DNA of 64,000 bases from an uncultured Gammaproteobacteria bacterium (GTDB taxonomy: Bacteria; Pseudomonadota; Gammaproteobacteria; UBA6429; Thiohalophilaceae), in contig CAJYAN010000002.1 in the NCBI GenBank assembly GCA_913064945.1, positions 248,001 to 312,000 of the forward strand. The letters are read 5' to 3'. Shown here one piece after another: positions 27,856 through 35,537 of this stretch (position 1 is its first letter; each line of letters begins with the position of its first letter). Made by a program: the position numbers and the translations under genes. The notes beneath the pieces were generated by a model. The model had not been told where the DNA came from. It saw nothing but the letters and a program-made list of their open reading frames with translations, and searched no databases.

Positions 27856-28932
27856 TTAGAAGCGGATGTGAGTTGATGCGTTCAGACTGTTACGTGAACC
27901 ACGCCAGTTATCGATGTGGTACTTCGTGAACGGCAGACCGGTAACTTCGAAGAAACGAGGCCAGCCGATACGTTCGATCCAGTCGTTGATACGCTCCCAA
28001 TCCTTCGCACCCGCCTTGTATTCTTTGAGAATACGTTTAACGATGGCTGTTGCTTCAGGCCAACGTGGTGGGTTGTTAGGAATACCTGCGGCAACCAGCT
28101 TCTGGAAAGTAGGTTTGCCACGAGCATTGGAGTGATTACCACCAACCCAGATGGCCAGTTTGGAGTGCTCAGCATCATTAATCATCATTGGAGGACAAGG
28201 TGGGAAGCATGCACCACAACAGATACATTTCTTCTCATCAACTTCCAGTGAAGGCTTGCCGTTTACCATTGCAGGACGAATTGCCGCAACCGGGCAACGC
28301 GCAACAACCGTTGGACGCTCACAAACGTTAGCAACCAGGTCATGATTGATTTTAGGTGGCTTGGTGTGCTGAACGTTAATCGCGATATCACCCTGACCAC
28401 CACAGTTGATCTGACAACAGGAAGTGGTTAAGTGAACACGATTAGGCATGTTACAGTTGGTGAACTCATCAATCAGCTCATCCATCATGGCCTTAACAAC
28501 ACCTGAGGCATCAGTCCCCGGAATGTCGCAGTGCAACCAGCCCTGTGTATGTGAAATCATCGCAACAGAGTTAGCTGTACCACCGACGATGAAACCGGCT
28601 TCGCCGAGTGCATCAATCAAAGGTTGAACTTTGGCTTCATCAGAAACCATATATTCAATGTTGGAACGAATGGTAAAACGGACATAGCCGTCGCCAAACT
28701 TGTCGCCTATTTCAGTCAGCTTACGCAGACTGTAGACGTCAAGAATACGCTGGGTACCGGCTTTGACCGTCCAGATTTCATCACCGCTGTGGGCAACGTG
28801 ACGCAAAACGCCTGGACGTGGATGCTCATGGAACTTCCACTGGCCGTAGTTCTTGCGCATACCCGGATGCATGTACTGGAAGCCATCAGGGCAGCCAGAC
28901 TCAATCGGCGGACGCATATCTTCTAGTGCCAT
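27856..28932 (-). CDS. dsrB: Reverse dissimilatory sulfite reductase, beta subunit
   Basis: A 358-residue catalytic subunit. The siroheme/[4Fe-4S] cysteines lie in TTSCCQINCGG, and the inserted ferredoxin domain has CICCGACFPPCPPM. With DsrA it oxidises DsrC-bound sulfane sulfur toward sulfite in the cytoplasm. It is separated from dsrA by a 53-bp gap. Confidence 0.97.
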   Translation of the reverse strand: MALEDMRPPIESGCPDGFQYMHPGMRKNYGQWKFHEHPRPGVLRHVAHSGDEIWTVKAGTQRILDVYSLRKLTEIGDKFGDGYVRFTIRSNIEYMVSDEAKVQPLIDALGEAGFIVGGTANSVAMISHTQGWLHCDIPGTDASGVVKAMMDELIDEFTNCNMPNRVHLTTSCCQINCGGQGDIAINVQHTKPPKINHDLVANVCERPTVVARCPVAAIRPAMVNGKPSLEVDEKKCICCGACFPPCPPMMINDAEHSKLAIWVGGNHSNARGKPTFQKLVAAGIPNNPPRWPEATAIVKRILKEYKAGAKDWERINDWIERIGWPRFFEVTGLPFTKYHIDNWRGSRNSLNASTHIRF

Positions 28933-28985
28933 TTTCTTACTCCTGATTCGATTCTTAAAATGTTTAAATCCGAAAAACCAGTGAC

Positions 28986-30242
28986 TTAGCTGGCAGCCTT
29001 TTCAGCCTGACGCTCAAACCACTTTTCGGCTTCCTCGTCCCAACCATCCATACGGACGTAAGAACTTTGGCGTGGGCTACTGATCATGTTCGGATCAACT
29101 TCGACGCCGACGCCTTCAAGGAAATTCACCAGACCAATACGCTCAATCATTTCACCTGTACGCTCATGTTCGAGGGCGTTTTCAGCGAAGAAATCGATAA
29201 CTTCTGATCCGAGTTCAACCAGTTTTTCGTAATCTTCAGCAGTTTCAAGCTTCATGAACGGTACAATAACTGTACCCATCAGGTCACCAATCTTCAGAGT
29301 ACGCTTACCACCGATCAGGATAGTCACACCACGGTCATCACCAGGTGTTAGTGCCTTGGTCATAACATTCAGACAATGCATACAACGAACACAGTTGTGG
29401 TTGTCGACAGTGAGGGTATCGTCGTCATTCAAGGTGATACAGTTAGTCGGGCAACGTGAAGTGACGTTGTCGATAATGTAGTCACGACCCTTGGCTTCGA
29501 TAAAGGCCTTAACTTCAGCCTGGTCGATGACCATGTCGTCGCGCCATGTGCCGATAACCGCAAAGTCAGAGCGCTCAATGGCATTCTGGCAATCGTTTGG
29601 ACAACCTGAAACCTTGAACTTGAACTTATAGGGCAGTGCAGGGCGGTGAACATCATCAGTAAATGTGTTTACCAGGTGACGCTGAATCGCATGCTCATTC
29701 GCACAGGACTGTTCACAGCGGGCCGCACCCACACATGACATGGCGGTACGGACACATGGACCGGCACCACCTAAATCCCAACCATACTCATTGATTTCAT
29801 CAAAGAAATGCTGAGTGCCTTCAGTCGTGGTACCGATGAACATGATGTTGCCGGTCTGGCCGTGAAAAGTCACCATACCTGAACCGTATTTTTCCCAGCT
29901 ATCAGCCAGTTGGTTCAACATCGCAGTACTATAGTAGTTACCTGCTGGAGGTTGTACACGCAGAGTGTGGAATTCTTTTGATTCCGGGAAGGCATTACCT
30001 ACTTCCGAAAAGCGTGGAATAATACCACCGCCATATCCGAAGACGGAAACGGTACCACCTTTCCAGTAGCCCTTGCGTGTTTCGTAAGAATGTTCGAGCT
30101 GACCCAGAAGTGAGTTGGCCATCTCGTTGATGCGTTTTTCGGGGTGTTGATCACGCATGCGTTTGAAACCTGAAATAAAACTAGGCCATGGGCCCTCTTC
30201 CAAGACATCTAGCATCGGCGTCGGATGAATCTTTTTATCCAT
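28986..30242 (-). CDS. dsrA: Reverse dissimilatory sulfite reductase, alpha subunit
   Basis: A 418-residue siroheme subunit. Siroheme/[4Fe-4S] cysteines lie in CVGAARCEQSC and CPNDC, and the ferredoxin domain has CPTNC and CVRCMHC. I place the start at the ATG at 30242 (MDKKIHPTPM), because it has a strong AGAGGAGA ribosome binding site and gives the length known for DsrA. The open frame extends 21 codons further, but without family similarity. First gene of the cluster; its 5' region holds paired palindromic sites. Confidence 0.97.
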   Translation of the reverse strand: MDKKIHPTPMLDVLEEGPWPSFISGFKRMRDQHPEKRINEMANSLLGQLEHSYETRKGYWKGGTVSVFGYGGGIIPRFSEVGNAFPESKEFHTLRVQPPAGNYYSTAMLNQLADSWEKYGSGMVTFHGQTGNIMFIGTTTEGTQHFFDEINEYGWDLGGAGPCVRTAMSCVGAARCEQSCANEHAIQRHLVNTFTDDVHRPALPYKFKFKVSGCPNDCQNAIERSDFAVIGTWRDDMVIDQAEVKAFIEAKGRDYIIDNVTSRCPTNCITLNDDDTLTVDNHNCVRCMHCLNVMTKALTPGDDRGVTILIGGKRTLKIGDLMGTVIVPFMKLETAEDYEKLVELGSEVIDFFAENALEHERTGEMIERIGLVNFLEGVGVEVDPNMISSPRQSSYVRMDGWDEEAEKWFERQAEKAAS

Positions 30243-30466
30243 TGACGTTCTCCTCTGAGAAAGTTTCGCTGTAGTTAGCCGGCAAAAAAACATAAATCGT
30301 GCCACTGATTTTCACCCCGAAGGGTATCCAAACGGTGACTTAGTTGAAGCTGCGTGAAGTCTAGGAGGACTTTTGCAGATGTAGAACCACACTAATGGGG
30401 TGAATCTGCCATCCAAGTGTTACCCACAAAGGGATATACACCCAACTAAAACGCTATGCTCCATTT

Positions 30467-30497
30467 GTTTTAATACAGCTCAACCCTGTATTAAAAC
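30467..30497. promoter_or_regulatory. Perfect 12-bp inverted repeat, candidate operator
   Basis: GTTTTAATACAG (30467-30478), seven bases, then CTGTATTAAAAC (30486-30497): 12 of 12 bases pair. There is no T-tract after it, so it is not an intrinsic terminator. It lies about 225 bp from the dsrA start and 180 bp from the dioxygenase start. The half-site AATACAG recurs at 30638-30644. Confidence 0.6.
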
Positions 30498-30629
30498 GGT
30501 GAAAATTATCAGTAAAACAAATAGTTACAAATAATCCCCGTTTGCTGCGAACGGCATTATATATCCCTTTTCGTCTGGCGTGAATAATTTTTTCCAAAAG
30601 TGAGTTAATGAGACTATTAGGCAAAGACG

Positions 30630-30644
30630 TGTATTACAATACAG
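30630..30644. promoter_or_regulatory. Second palindrome with the same half-site
   Basis: TGTATT-AC-AATACA at 30630-30643, followed by G, repeats the half-site of the 30467-30497 element. It lies only about 35 bp before the dioxygenase start, over or just downstream of where its promoter should be, as expected of a repressor site. Confidence 0.5.
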
Positions 30645-30678
30645 GCAAATAGTAATTCTGTTTACTTTGGTGACACGA

Positions 30679-31611
30679 ATGCGTAATGCCCGTTCTCAAA
30701 ATACGGTATCAGTGAGTCCTTTTGACCTGGCGGCACGTCAGGCCTACTTGAATTGGCGTGAGGCCAAGTTGCGCCTTTTCCCTGAAAATATTGATGCCAT
30801 TAAGGTCCCTATCACTAATCCACGCCAGCTGCGGCCAGCAGAGCGTGAGCGTATCATCCATCATTGTCGATCTGTCAGCATGGCTATATATAGTATGGAC
30901 TCCAGTGGCTGTAGCAAGGCGGACCTGGTCCAGTTTAGCCGACAGCTGGGTCTCCATCGGCTGGACGGTAATCTCTGTGCCGATGAGGATAAGATTACCA
31001 CTCTACAGGTGGTGGAGGCCGGTCGTCATAGCACCTATATTCCATACACCAATAAGCGCCTGAGCTGGCATACTGACGGATACTACAATCCACCCGAGCG
31101 TCAAATTCGAGGCATGCTTTTGCACTGCGTGGAAAATGCGCTAGAAGGGGGCGACAACCAGCTTCTGGACCCTGAGTGGGCCTATATTCACTTGAGAGAT
31201 GAAAATCCTGCCTATATATCGGCATTGATGCATCCCAAAGTCATGACGATTCCCCCGAATACGGCCGAGGGCGATGAATTGAGAGGCGAGCAGACGGGAC
31301 CGGTGTTTTCCATCATGTCAGATAACCACTCACTGCATATGCGTTATTCGGCGCGGACTCGCAATATCGCCTGGCGTGAAGATAGCGTGACTCAGGAGGC
31401 TCGGGCCTGCTTAACCGAATTCCTGGCCAGTGATAGTCCGTATATTTTTCAATACCGCCTGCAGCCGGGTGAGGGGGTGATAACGAATAATGTCCTGCAT
31501 AACCGTACTAGCTTCAAGGATGAAGTCGAGGACAAACACAGGTTACTATACCGCGCTCGATATTATGACAGGATTGCAGAGACAGAATTGTCTACTTTGA
31601 TAACCGTTTAA
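30679..31611 (+). CDS. TfdA/TauD-family Fe(II)/2-oxoglutarate dioxygenase
   Basis: About 310 residues. The metal triad is visible: H-x-D in SWHTDGYYN, a distal histidine in VLHNRTSF and an arginine for 2-oxoglutarate in RLLYRARYY. The family hydroxylates taurine, butyrobetaine and similar compounds; the substrate here is unknown. I choose the ATG at 30679; upstream in-frame GTG and TTG codons exist and no start has a clear ribosome binding site. It is the first gene of the unit divergent to dsr. Confidence 0.85.
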   Translation: MRNARSQNTVSVSPFDLAARQAYLNWREAKLRLFPENIDAIKVPITNPRQLRPAERERIIHHCRSVSMAIYSMDSSGCSKADLVQFSRQLGLHRLDGNLCADEDKITTLQVVEAGRHSTYIPYTNKRLSWHTDGYYNPPERQIRGMLLHCVENALEGGDNQLLDPEWAYIHLRDENPAYISALMHPKVMTIPPNTAEGDELRGEQTGPVFSIMSDNHSLHMRYSARTRNIAWREDSVTQEARACLTEFLASDSPYIFQYRLQPGEGVITNNVLHNRTSFKDEVEDKHRLLYRARYYDRIAETELSTLITV

Positions 31612-31628
31612 CGAAATGGAAGAAAACA

Positions 31629-31814
31629 ATGCTTTGGTTGAGTGAAATCTTATTACAGGAACATGATCTCAATTCATTTGATGAATTGCAGGTAAAAGTG
31701 AAAGAGCGTGCGCGGGCAGGTGAAATGTTTTTTCGTATGGATGTTAAACCTCCCTTTGCGGATACGCCGGCTGATTGGGAAGAGCGACTGGAAGCCGTCT
31801 TTACCTCTAAATAA
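31629..31814 (+). CDS. Small acidic protein in the dsr-linked unit
   Basis: A 61-residue protein with no family that I recognise. It looks like two helices, with a charged centre (KVKERARAGEMFFRMD). A GGAAG ribosome binding site lies 7 bases before the ATG and the gene fits tightly between its neighbours (17-bp and about 23-bp gaps), so it is very likely real. No cysteine and no signal peptide. Confidence 0.65.
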   Translation: MLWLSEILLQEHDLNSFDELQVKVKERARAGEMFFRMDVKPPFADTPADWEERLEAVFTSK

Positions 31815-31837
31815 ATTAACCCCAGGTGGTGTTTAAC

Positions 31838-32527
31838 GTGTTTTGGTCAGAAAATAGCGAAAATACAGATGTTTTTGTCATTCCAGAGGATGTCATGGAC
31901 GTCGTCTTTGCACTTAAATGCAAGACGCTACCGGTGGAGCATGCCTATGCCTTATCCACCGCAATGCAGCAGGCCTTACCCTGGTTGACAGCTGAAGCGC
32001 ACGCGGGTGTGCATCTTATTCATGTTGCCGAGTCGGGTAATGGCTGGATGCGGCCGGAAGATACCGCACACGGTGTTCTCCATCTCTCGCGACGCACCAA
32101 GATGACACTGCGTCTGCCCAAAGAACGTATAGAAGAAACCAAACGTGTACTCGTCAATGAAACATTTGATATCGATGGTCATGCCTTAACGATCGGTGAA
32201 GCAACCAATAAGCCGTTTACAGCATTGCCGACCCTGTTCTCACGTTATATCGTGACGCAGGAAGCACATGACGAAATGGCATTCATGCACTGGGCCGGCG
32301 CACAGTTACAGGGTCTGGATATTCCGGTAAAAAAAATGATGGCCGGTCGTCAGCATGCTTTTAAGACCCCGGAGGGACCGATTTTTACCCGTAGCCTGAT
32401 GGTCGCGGAGCTGGAGCCGGAGCAGTCGATTCGCTTGCAGCAGAATGGTCTGGGAACGCACCGTACCATGGGGTGTGGTCTGTTTGTCCCGCAAAAGGGC
32501 ATCAAGGCCGTTAATTCCGACGAGTAA
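31838..32527 (+). CDS. Cas6/Cmx6-like RAMP-superfamily protein
   Basis: About 229 residues resembling the Cas6 protein type called Cmx6 (type I-MYXAN). The C-terminal glycine-rich RNA-binding loop GLGTHRTMGCGLF is the clearest sign. Two ferredoxin-like halves fit the rest, with basic residues and histidines in between. Cas6 enzymes cleave CRISPR precursor RNA at a hairpin base, but no cas gene or array is in the window. The GTG at 31838 has an AGGTGG ribosome binding site; an upstream GTG at 31826 would add four residues. It lies in one unit with a DsrC-like gene. Confidence 0.75.
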   Translation: MFWSENSENTDVFVIPEDVMDVVFALKCKTLPVEHAYALSTAMQQALPWLTAEAHAGVHLIHVAESGNGWMRPEDTAHGVLHLSRRTKMTLRLPKERIEETKRVLVNETFDIDGHALTIGEATNKPFTALPTLFSRYIVTQEAHDEMAFMHWAGAQLQGLDIPVKKMMAGRQHAFKTPEGPIFTRSLMVAELEPEQSIRLQQNGLGTHRTMGCGLFVPQKGIKAVNSDE

Positions 32528-32562
32528 AACAAAACTTTTCAACAAGATCATTTTCTGGTCTA

Positions 32563-32578
32563 ATTAGCGCCCGCTAAT
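32563..32578. promoter_or_regulatory. Palindrome between cas6-like and dsrC-like genes
   Basis: ATTAGCG-CC-CGCTAAT is a perfect 7-bp inverted repeat with a two-base centre, 59 bases before the dsrC-like ATG. The short centre suits a protein-binding DNA site better than an RNA hairpin. Confidence 0.4.
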
Positions 32579-32586
32579 ATTTGGAT

Positions 32587-32609
32587 CGTGATCAGTGGGG
32601 CTGATCGCG
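32587..32609 (+). other. RNA hairpin upstream of the dsrC-like gene
   Basis: CGTGATCAG, loop TGGGG, CTGATCGCG: nine pairs, one a G-U wobble, with a five-base loop. It lies between the cas6-like stop and the dsrC-like start, without a T-tract. Cas6 proteins recognise hairpins of this general size, so it could be a processing or binding site; that link is inference. Confidence 0.45.
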
Positions 32610-32636
32610 CAATAAATTATTGATGAGGATTACAAC

Positions 32637-32975
32637 ATGGCACTTGAAGTAAATGGTCAGACTGTAGCAACAACCGATAATGGCTTTCTTGAGAATTTTC
32701 TAGACTGGAATGAAGATATTGCCAAGGTACTGGCGGCAGGTGAAGGGATTGAAATGACTCAGGAGCATTGGGACGTGGTCAATTACCTGCGTGATGAGCA
32801 CATCAATAACGGCGGTAATGAGCCGAACGAACGTACCATCCTGAAAGACATGGGCAAGAAATGGGGTAAAAAGGTTTCCTCCAAGGATATGTACCTGATG
32901 TTTCCACTCATGCCCTCCAAACAGGGTCGTAAGATTGCGGGTCTGCCACAAAGTACGCGTAAAGGTGGCTACTAA
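32637..32975 (+). CDS. DsrC/TusE-family protein lacking both redox cysteines (RspA-like)
   Basis: A 112-residue DsrC homologue: VNGQTVATTDNGFLENFLDW and MTQEHWDVVNYLRDE match DsrC along its length. The C-terminal arm reads KQGRKIAGLPQSTRKGGY. Arginine (R98) replaces the first redox cysteine and the penultimate cysteine is missing; the protein has no cysteine at all. It cannot carry sulfur. Cysteine-free members have been named RspA (regulatory sulfur-related proteins) in the literature. Good AGGATT-type ribosome binding site. The true dsrC is at 26320. Confidence 0.88.
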   Translation: MALEVNGQTVATTDNGFLENFLDWNEDIAKVLAAGEGIEMTQEHWDVVNYLRDEHINNGGNEPNERTILKDMGKKWGKKVSSKDMYLMFPLMPSKQGRKIAGLPQSTRKGGY

Positions 32976-33107
32976 GCCGGTAATATAGGCCAAAGGGGGT
33001 ATAGAGGGGGCTTATAGCCCATGCTATATTTCCGCCTGATTTGTCATTGAGCGCCCTGAAATTTAGGGAAAGATTTTTTAATCAAGTACATACAAGAGGT
33101 ATTTGAT

Positions 33108-33311
33108 ATGGATAAGCAAGAAAAAATTAAGAAAATGCTGGAAATGCAAAAGATGTTTATTGCATATGAACGCGAACATGGTGTTGAAGCCGAAGATTAT
33201 TTCGTTGGCCAGGAAGGTCATGCCTTACACAACTATCGTCAGGAGTACGCGAGACTGGCAATGGAAGTGGTCGATATGGCGCACGAAGAAAAAGGTTCTC
33301 ACCGCAACTAA
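33108..33311 (+). CDS. Small charged helical protein in the dsr-linked unit
   Basis: A 67-residue protein that I do not recognise. It is mostly helical and rich in Lys, Glu and Met, with VGQEGHALHNYRQEY in the middle. The ATG has an AAGAGGT ribosome binding site 8 bases before it. A second open frame over the same bases (33103-33360) runs into the terminator and is a shadow. Last gene of the unit; a strong terminator follows within 20 bp. Confidence 0.65.
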   Translation: MDKQEKIKKMLEMQKMFIAYEREHGVEAEDYFVGQEGHALHNYRQEYARLAMEVVDMAHEEKGSHRN

Positions 33312-33327
33312 GCGATGTTTGAACGAT

Positions 33328-33360
33328 AAAAAAGGCCACGTTGAGTGGCCTTTTTTTTAA
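33328..33360 (+). terminator. Rho-independent terminator
   Basis: AAAAAAGGCCAC, loop GTTGA, GTGGCCTTTTTTTT. The perfect GC-containing stem with A and T flanks ends the five-gene unit. The A-tract on the other side lets it serve the opposite strand too, if transcripts arrive there. Confidence 0.93.
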
Positions 33361-33411
33361 TAAGCGATAAAAAACAATAAGATAGGCTTGTTAGTTAACG
33401 TGTAGTTAAAG

Positions 33412-34086
33412 TTAAATCTCCGCCCACATGCGAACCAGATTGACGTAACTGACATCGATTTTTCGGGTTTCCTCCGCGGCGGGATTTTCCCTGAGCATGG
33501 TATCTCTGGCCGTACCGAGATCGTATAAAAGTTCGCGCCTGGCGGCATCACGAATCATGCTTTGTGTCCAGGTTACCGCGACGATGCGCTCTCCCGAGGT
33601 CACCTCCGTGACATGGTGCAGACTGGCGGATGGATACACCACGGCTGAGCCAGCATCGAGTTTGGTTTTTTGTTCGCCAAAGGCGGTTCGTACTACCAGT
33701 TCGCCGCCTTCATATTCGTCGGGGGCGTTAAGAAAAATCGTGATCGAGACATCCGATCGATATTGGGCACCAGGTGGCCCCATTACGGGATCATCGACAT
33801 GGTCGCCATAGGTCATACCTTGTCGATAACGTGCATAAAAGGGCGTCGCTACCCGATGCGGAAAAGCGGCGAGCTGGAAACCGGGATGCTTCAGCAGCGA
33901 GCCCATGACGATCTGATTGAGCTGTTGGTGACGATCGGCGTCCTGTGCAAGCTCTTCATTATTTTTTACTTTTTTAGCGAGCATGCCGGCGGAGCGTTTT
34001 CCATCGACGAATTCCGCATCCTGTAATAGCTTTCGCACTTCTGAAAGCTGGTGGGGGGTGAGTACATGGGCAATGGTGATCAGCAT
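33412..34086 (-). CDS. PKHD-type Fe(II)/2-oxoglutarate hydroxylase (PiuC/YbiX-like)
   Basis: A 224-residue dioxygenase resembling PiuC/YbiX. Metal ligands are in YGDHVDDPVMG (H-x-D) and LHHVTEVTSGER (distal His), with the 2-oxoglutarate arginine in ERIVAVTW. In other bacteria the family is linked to iron uptake receptors; no such receptor is adjacent here (the TonB receptor at 8653 is far away). Single gene with its own promoter. Confidence 0.88.
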   Translation of the reverse strand: MLITIAHVLTPHQLSEVRKLLQDAEFVDGKRSAGMLAKKVKNNEELAQDADRHQQLNQIVMGSLLKHPGFQLAAFPHRVATPFYARYRQGMTYGDHVDDPVMGPPGAQYRSDVSITIFLNAPDEYEGGELVVRTAFGEQKTKLDAGSAVVYPSASLHHVTEVTSGERIVAVTWTQSMIRDAARRELLYDLGTARDTMLRENPAAEETRKIDVSYVNLVRMWAEI

Positions 34087-34170
34087 AGGAAACTGTCTCT
34101 ACATGTTAGTTATAGGTACAATGGTATAAGTGTGTACTACCAATATCCAATTTAATTTGAAGGTTGTTTC

Positions 34171-34494
34171 ATGATACTCAATGTTTTTGCCGGTGAAGAT
34201 GCCATTCCCGTGACAGTCCCTGATGAGGTACTAATTGAAGCGGAACCCTTTTTTAGCAAAATGGATAAGGACCTTGATGCGGGCTGGCAAATGAGTCGTG
34301 ACTGGATCGAAAACCTGAATACACTACAGCGTTGCCAGGTCGCCGCTGACCGGCTATTAACCGCCCTGGAGACCGAGAATCGCGCCATGGCTGCCATGAT
34401 GGCGGGTTACATTATCAATAAGATTCCCGGTATAAAAGAAATTCATATCGACACGACGGGCGATATGCAACAAACCGAAATCCTTGTAAAATAA
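34171..34494 (+). CDS. Conserved hypothetical protein, 107 residues
   Basis: I do not recognise the family. The N-terminal part is a strand-rich stretch with FAGEDAIPVTVPDE, the middle is helical and the C terminus has GYIINKIPGIKEIHID, which may form a small alpha/beta fold. Cytoplasmic, one cysteine. It lies 19 bp before the HPP gene and is probably co-transcribed with it. Confidence 0.55.
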   Translation: MILNVFAGEDAIPVTVPDEVLIEAEPFFSKMDKDLDAGWQMSRDWIENLNTLQRCQVAADRLLTALETENRAMAAMMAGYIINKIPGIKEIHIDTTGDMQQTEILVK

Positions 34495-34513
34495 ACCAAA
34501 AAGAAATCGCCGT

Positions 34514-35068
34514 ATGAATACACTACTAAAAAGTTATTTTGGAAAAATGCGTGGCGGGAAACATTGTCCGCCACGTGCACCGATTGGTGAAATGATATGG
34601 TCAACGATCGGTGGCATTCTTGGCATTGGCGCTGTTTATATTGCGAGTAACAAGCTGGATCTTGCTCTAAGTGATTACATATTTCTGATCGGATCATTTG
34701 GCGCATCTGCGGTATTACTGTATGGCATTCCTTTGAGCCCTTTTGCGCAGCCTCGAAATGTCATTGGTGGTCACGTATTCTCTGCAATTGTCGGTGTCAC
34801 ATTCTATACTTTGTTATCAGGCCATATCGGTCTGGCGGCAGCCCTGGCAGTAGGGTTTGCGATTGGTGCTATGCATCTAACACGTACGCTGCATCCACCT
34901 GGTGGTGCAACTGCACTTATTGCGGTTGTCGGCAGTCAGCATGTGCACGAATTAAGTTACTGGTATGTGCTGGCACCTGTAATGGTAGGTGCCAGCCTCA
35001 TGGTACTGGTTGCAGTGATTGTCAATAACCTGGCGAGTAGTCGACATTTTCCTGAATACTGGTGGTAA
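34514..35068 (+). CDS. HPP-family integral membrane protein
   Basis: A 184-residue inner membrane protein with four to five helices and the diagnostic LHPPGGATAL near residue 135. PRAPIGEMIW near the N terminus is also typical. HPP proteins have been tied to nitrite transport in plants and cyanobacteria; the bacterial role is not settled. Its stop lies 1 bp from the convergent GNAT gene. Confidence 0.88.
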   Translation: MNTLLKSYFGKMRGGKHCPPRAPIGEMIWSTIGGILGIGAVYIASNKLDLALSDYIFLIGSFGASAVLLYGIPLSPFAQPRNVIGGHVFSAIVGVTFYTLLSGHIGLAAALAVGFAIGAMHLTRTLHPPGGATALIAVVGSQHVHELSYWYVLAPVMVGASLMVLVAVIVNNLASSRHFPEYWW

Positions 35069-35069
35069 G

Positions 35070-35522
35070 TTAAGTCAGTAGTTCTTTATACAATTCTGTA
35101 TGCGTTATCTGTCCATACAGCGTTGGTCCTTTACCACGCTGTCGATAACCATGCTGCAGGTAAAAGGCCACGGCTGAATCACGGGCATTCAAGATTAATC
35201 GGCGATACTGTTTTTGTAACGCAGCTTCTTCCAGCGCCCGCAAGAGACGACTGCCGATCCCCTGTGATTGTTCCTCTGGGCATACTGCCATGTAGCGGAT
35301 CTGGCCGAGCCTGTGGCCCGGGGAGTGTAGTCGACCGACCCCGATTACATGGTCGTTTTCATTGATGGCCATTATATGGAAGGCGCTGGATTCAAACTCA
35401 TCCTGTTCGCTGCCTTTTGGCTGTTGCCACGGGGCACGCAGTAGCTCCCAGCGCAGCTGATAATAACGTGCAAAGTCGTTACGGCTAGTGGGCGTGCATA
35501 GTTGTACCGATGTTATCGACAT
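35070..35522 (-). CDS. GNAT-family N-acetyltransferase
   Basis: About 150 residues with the acetyl-CoA-binding motif Q-x-x-G-x-G in EEQSQGIGSRLL, preceded by the strand IRYMAVCPE. The C-terminal YLQHGYRQRGKGP is the usual domain end. I prefer the ATG at 35522 over the in-frame TTG at 35537. Substrate unknown. Confidence 0.85.
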   Translation of the reverse strand: MSITSVQLCTPTSRNDFARYYQLRWELLRAPWQQPKGSEQDEFESSAFHIMAINENDHVIGVGRLHSPGHRLGQIRYMAVCPEEQSQGIGSRLLRALEEAALQKQYRRLILNARDSAVAFYLQHGYRQRGKGPTLYGQITHTELYKELLT

Positions 35523-35537
35523 GACTCGGTTGCTCAA

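Larger units (their letters stand above)
30243..30678. promoter_or_regulatory. Divergent regulatory region between dsrA and the dioxygenase gene
   Basis: This region of about 430 bp contains the promoters of the dsr cluster (leftward) and of the five-gene unit (rightward). It has two inverted-repeat sites listed separately, plus small hairpins near dsrA: ACCC-CGAA-GGGT near 30317, and AAGTC-TAGGAG-GACTT at about 30357. The latter would lie in a dsr leader RNA. No ORF is credible here. Confidence 0.6.

Noticed and set aside
30243-33360. CRISPR array near the Cas6-like gene.
   Set aside because: No direct repeats with regular spacers were found on either strand.
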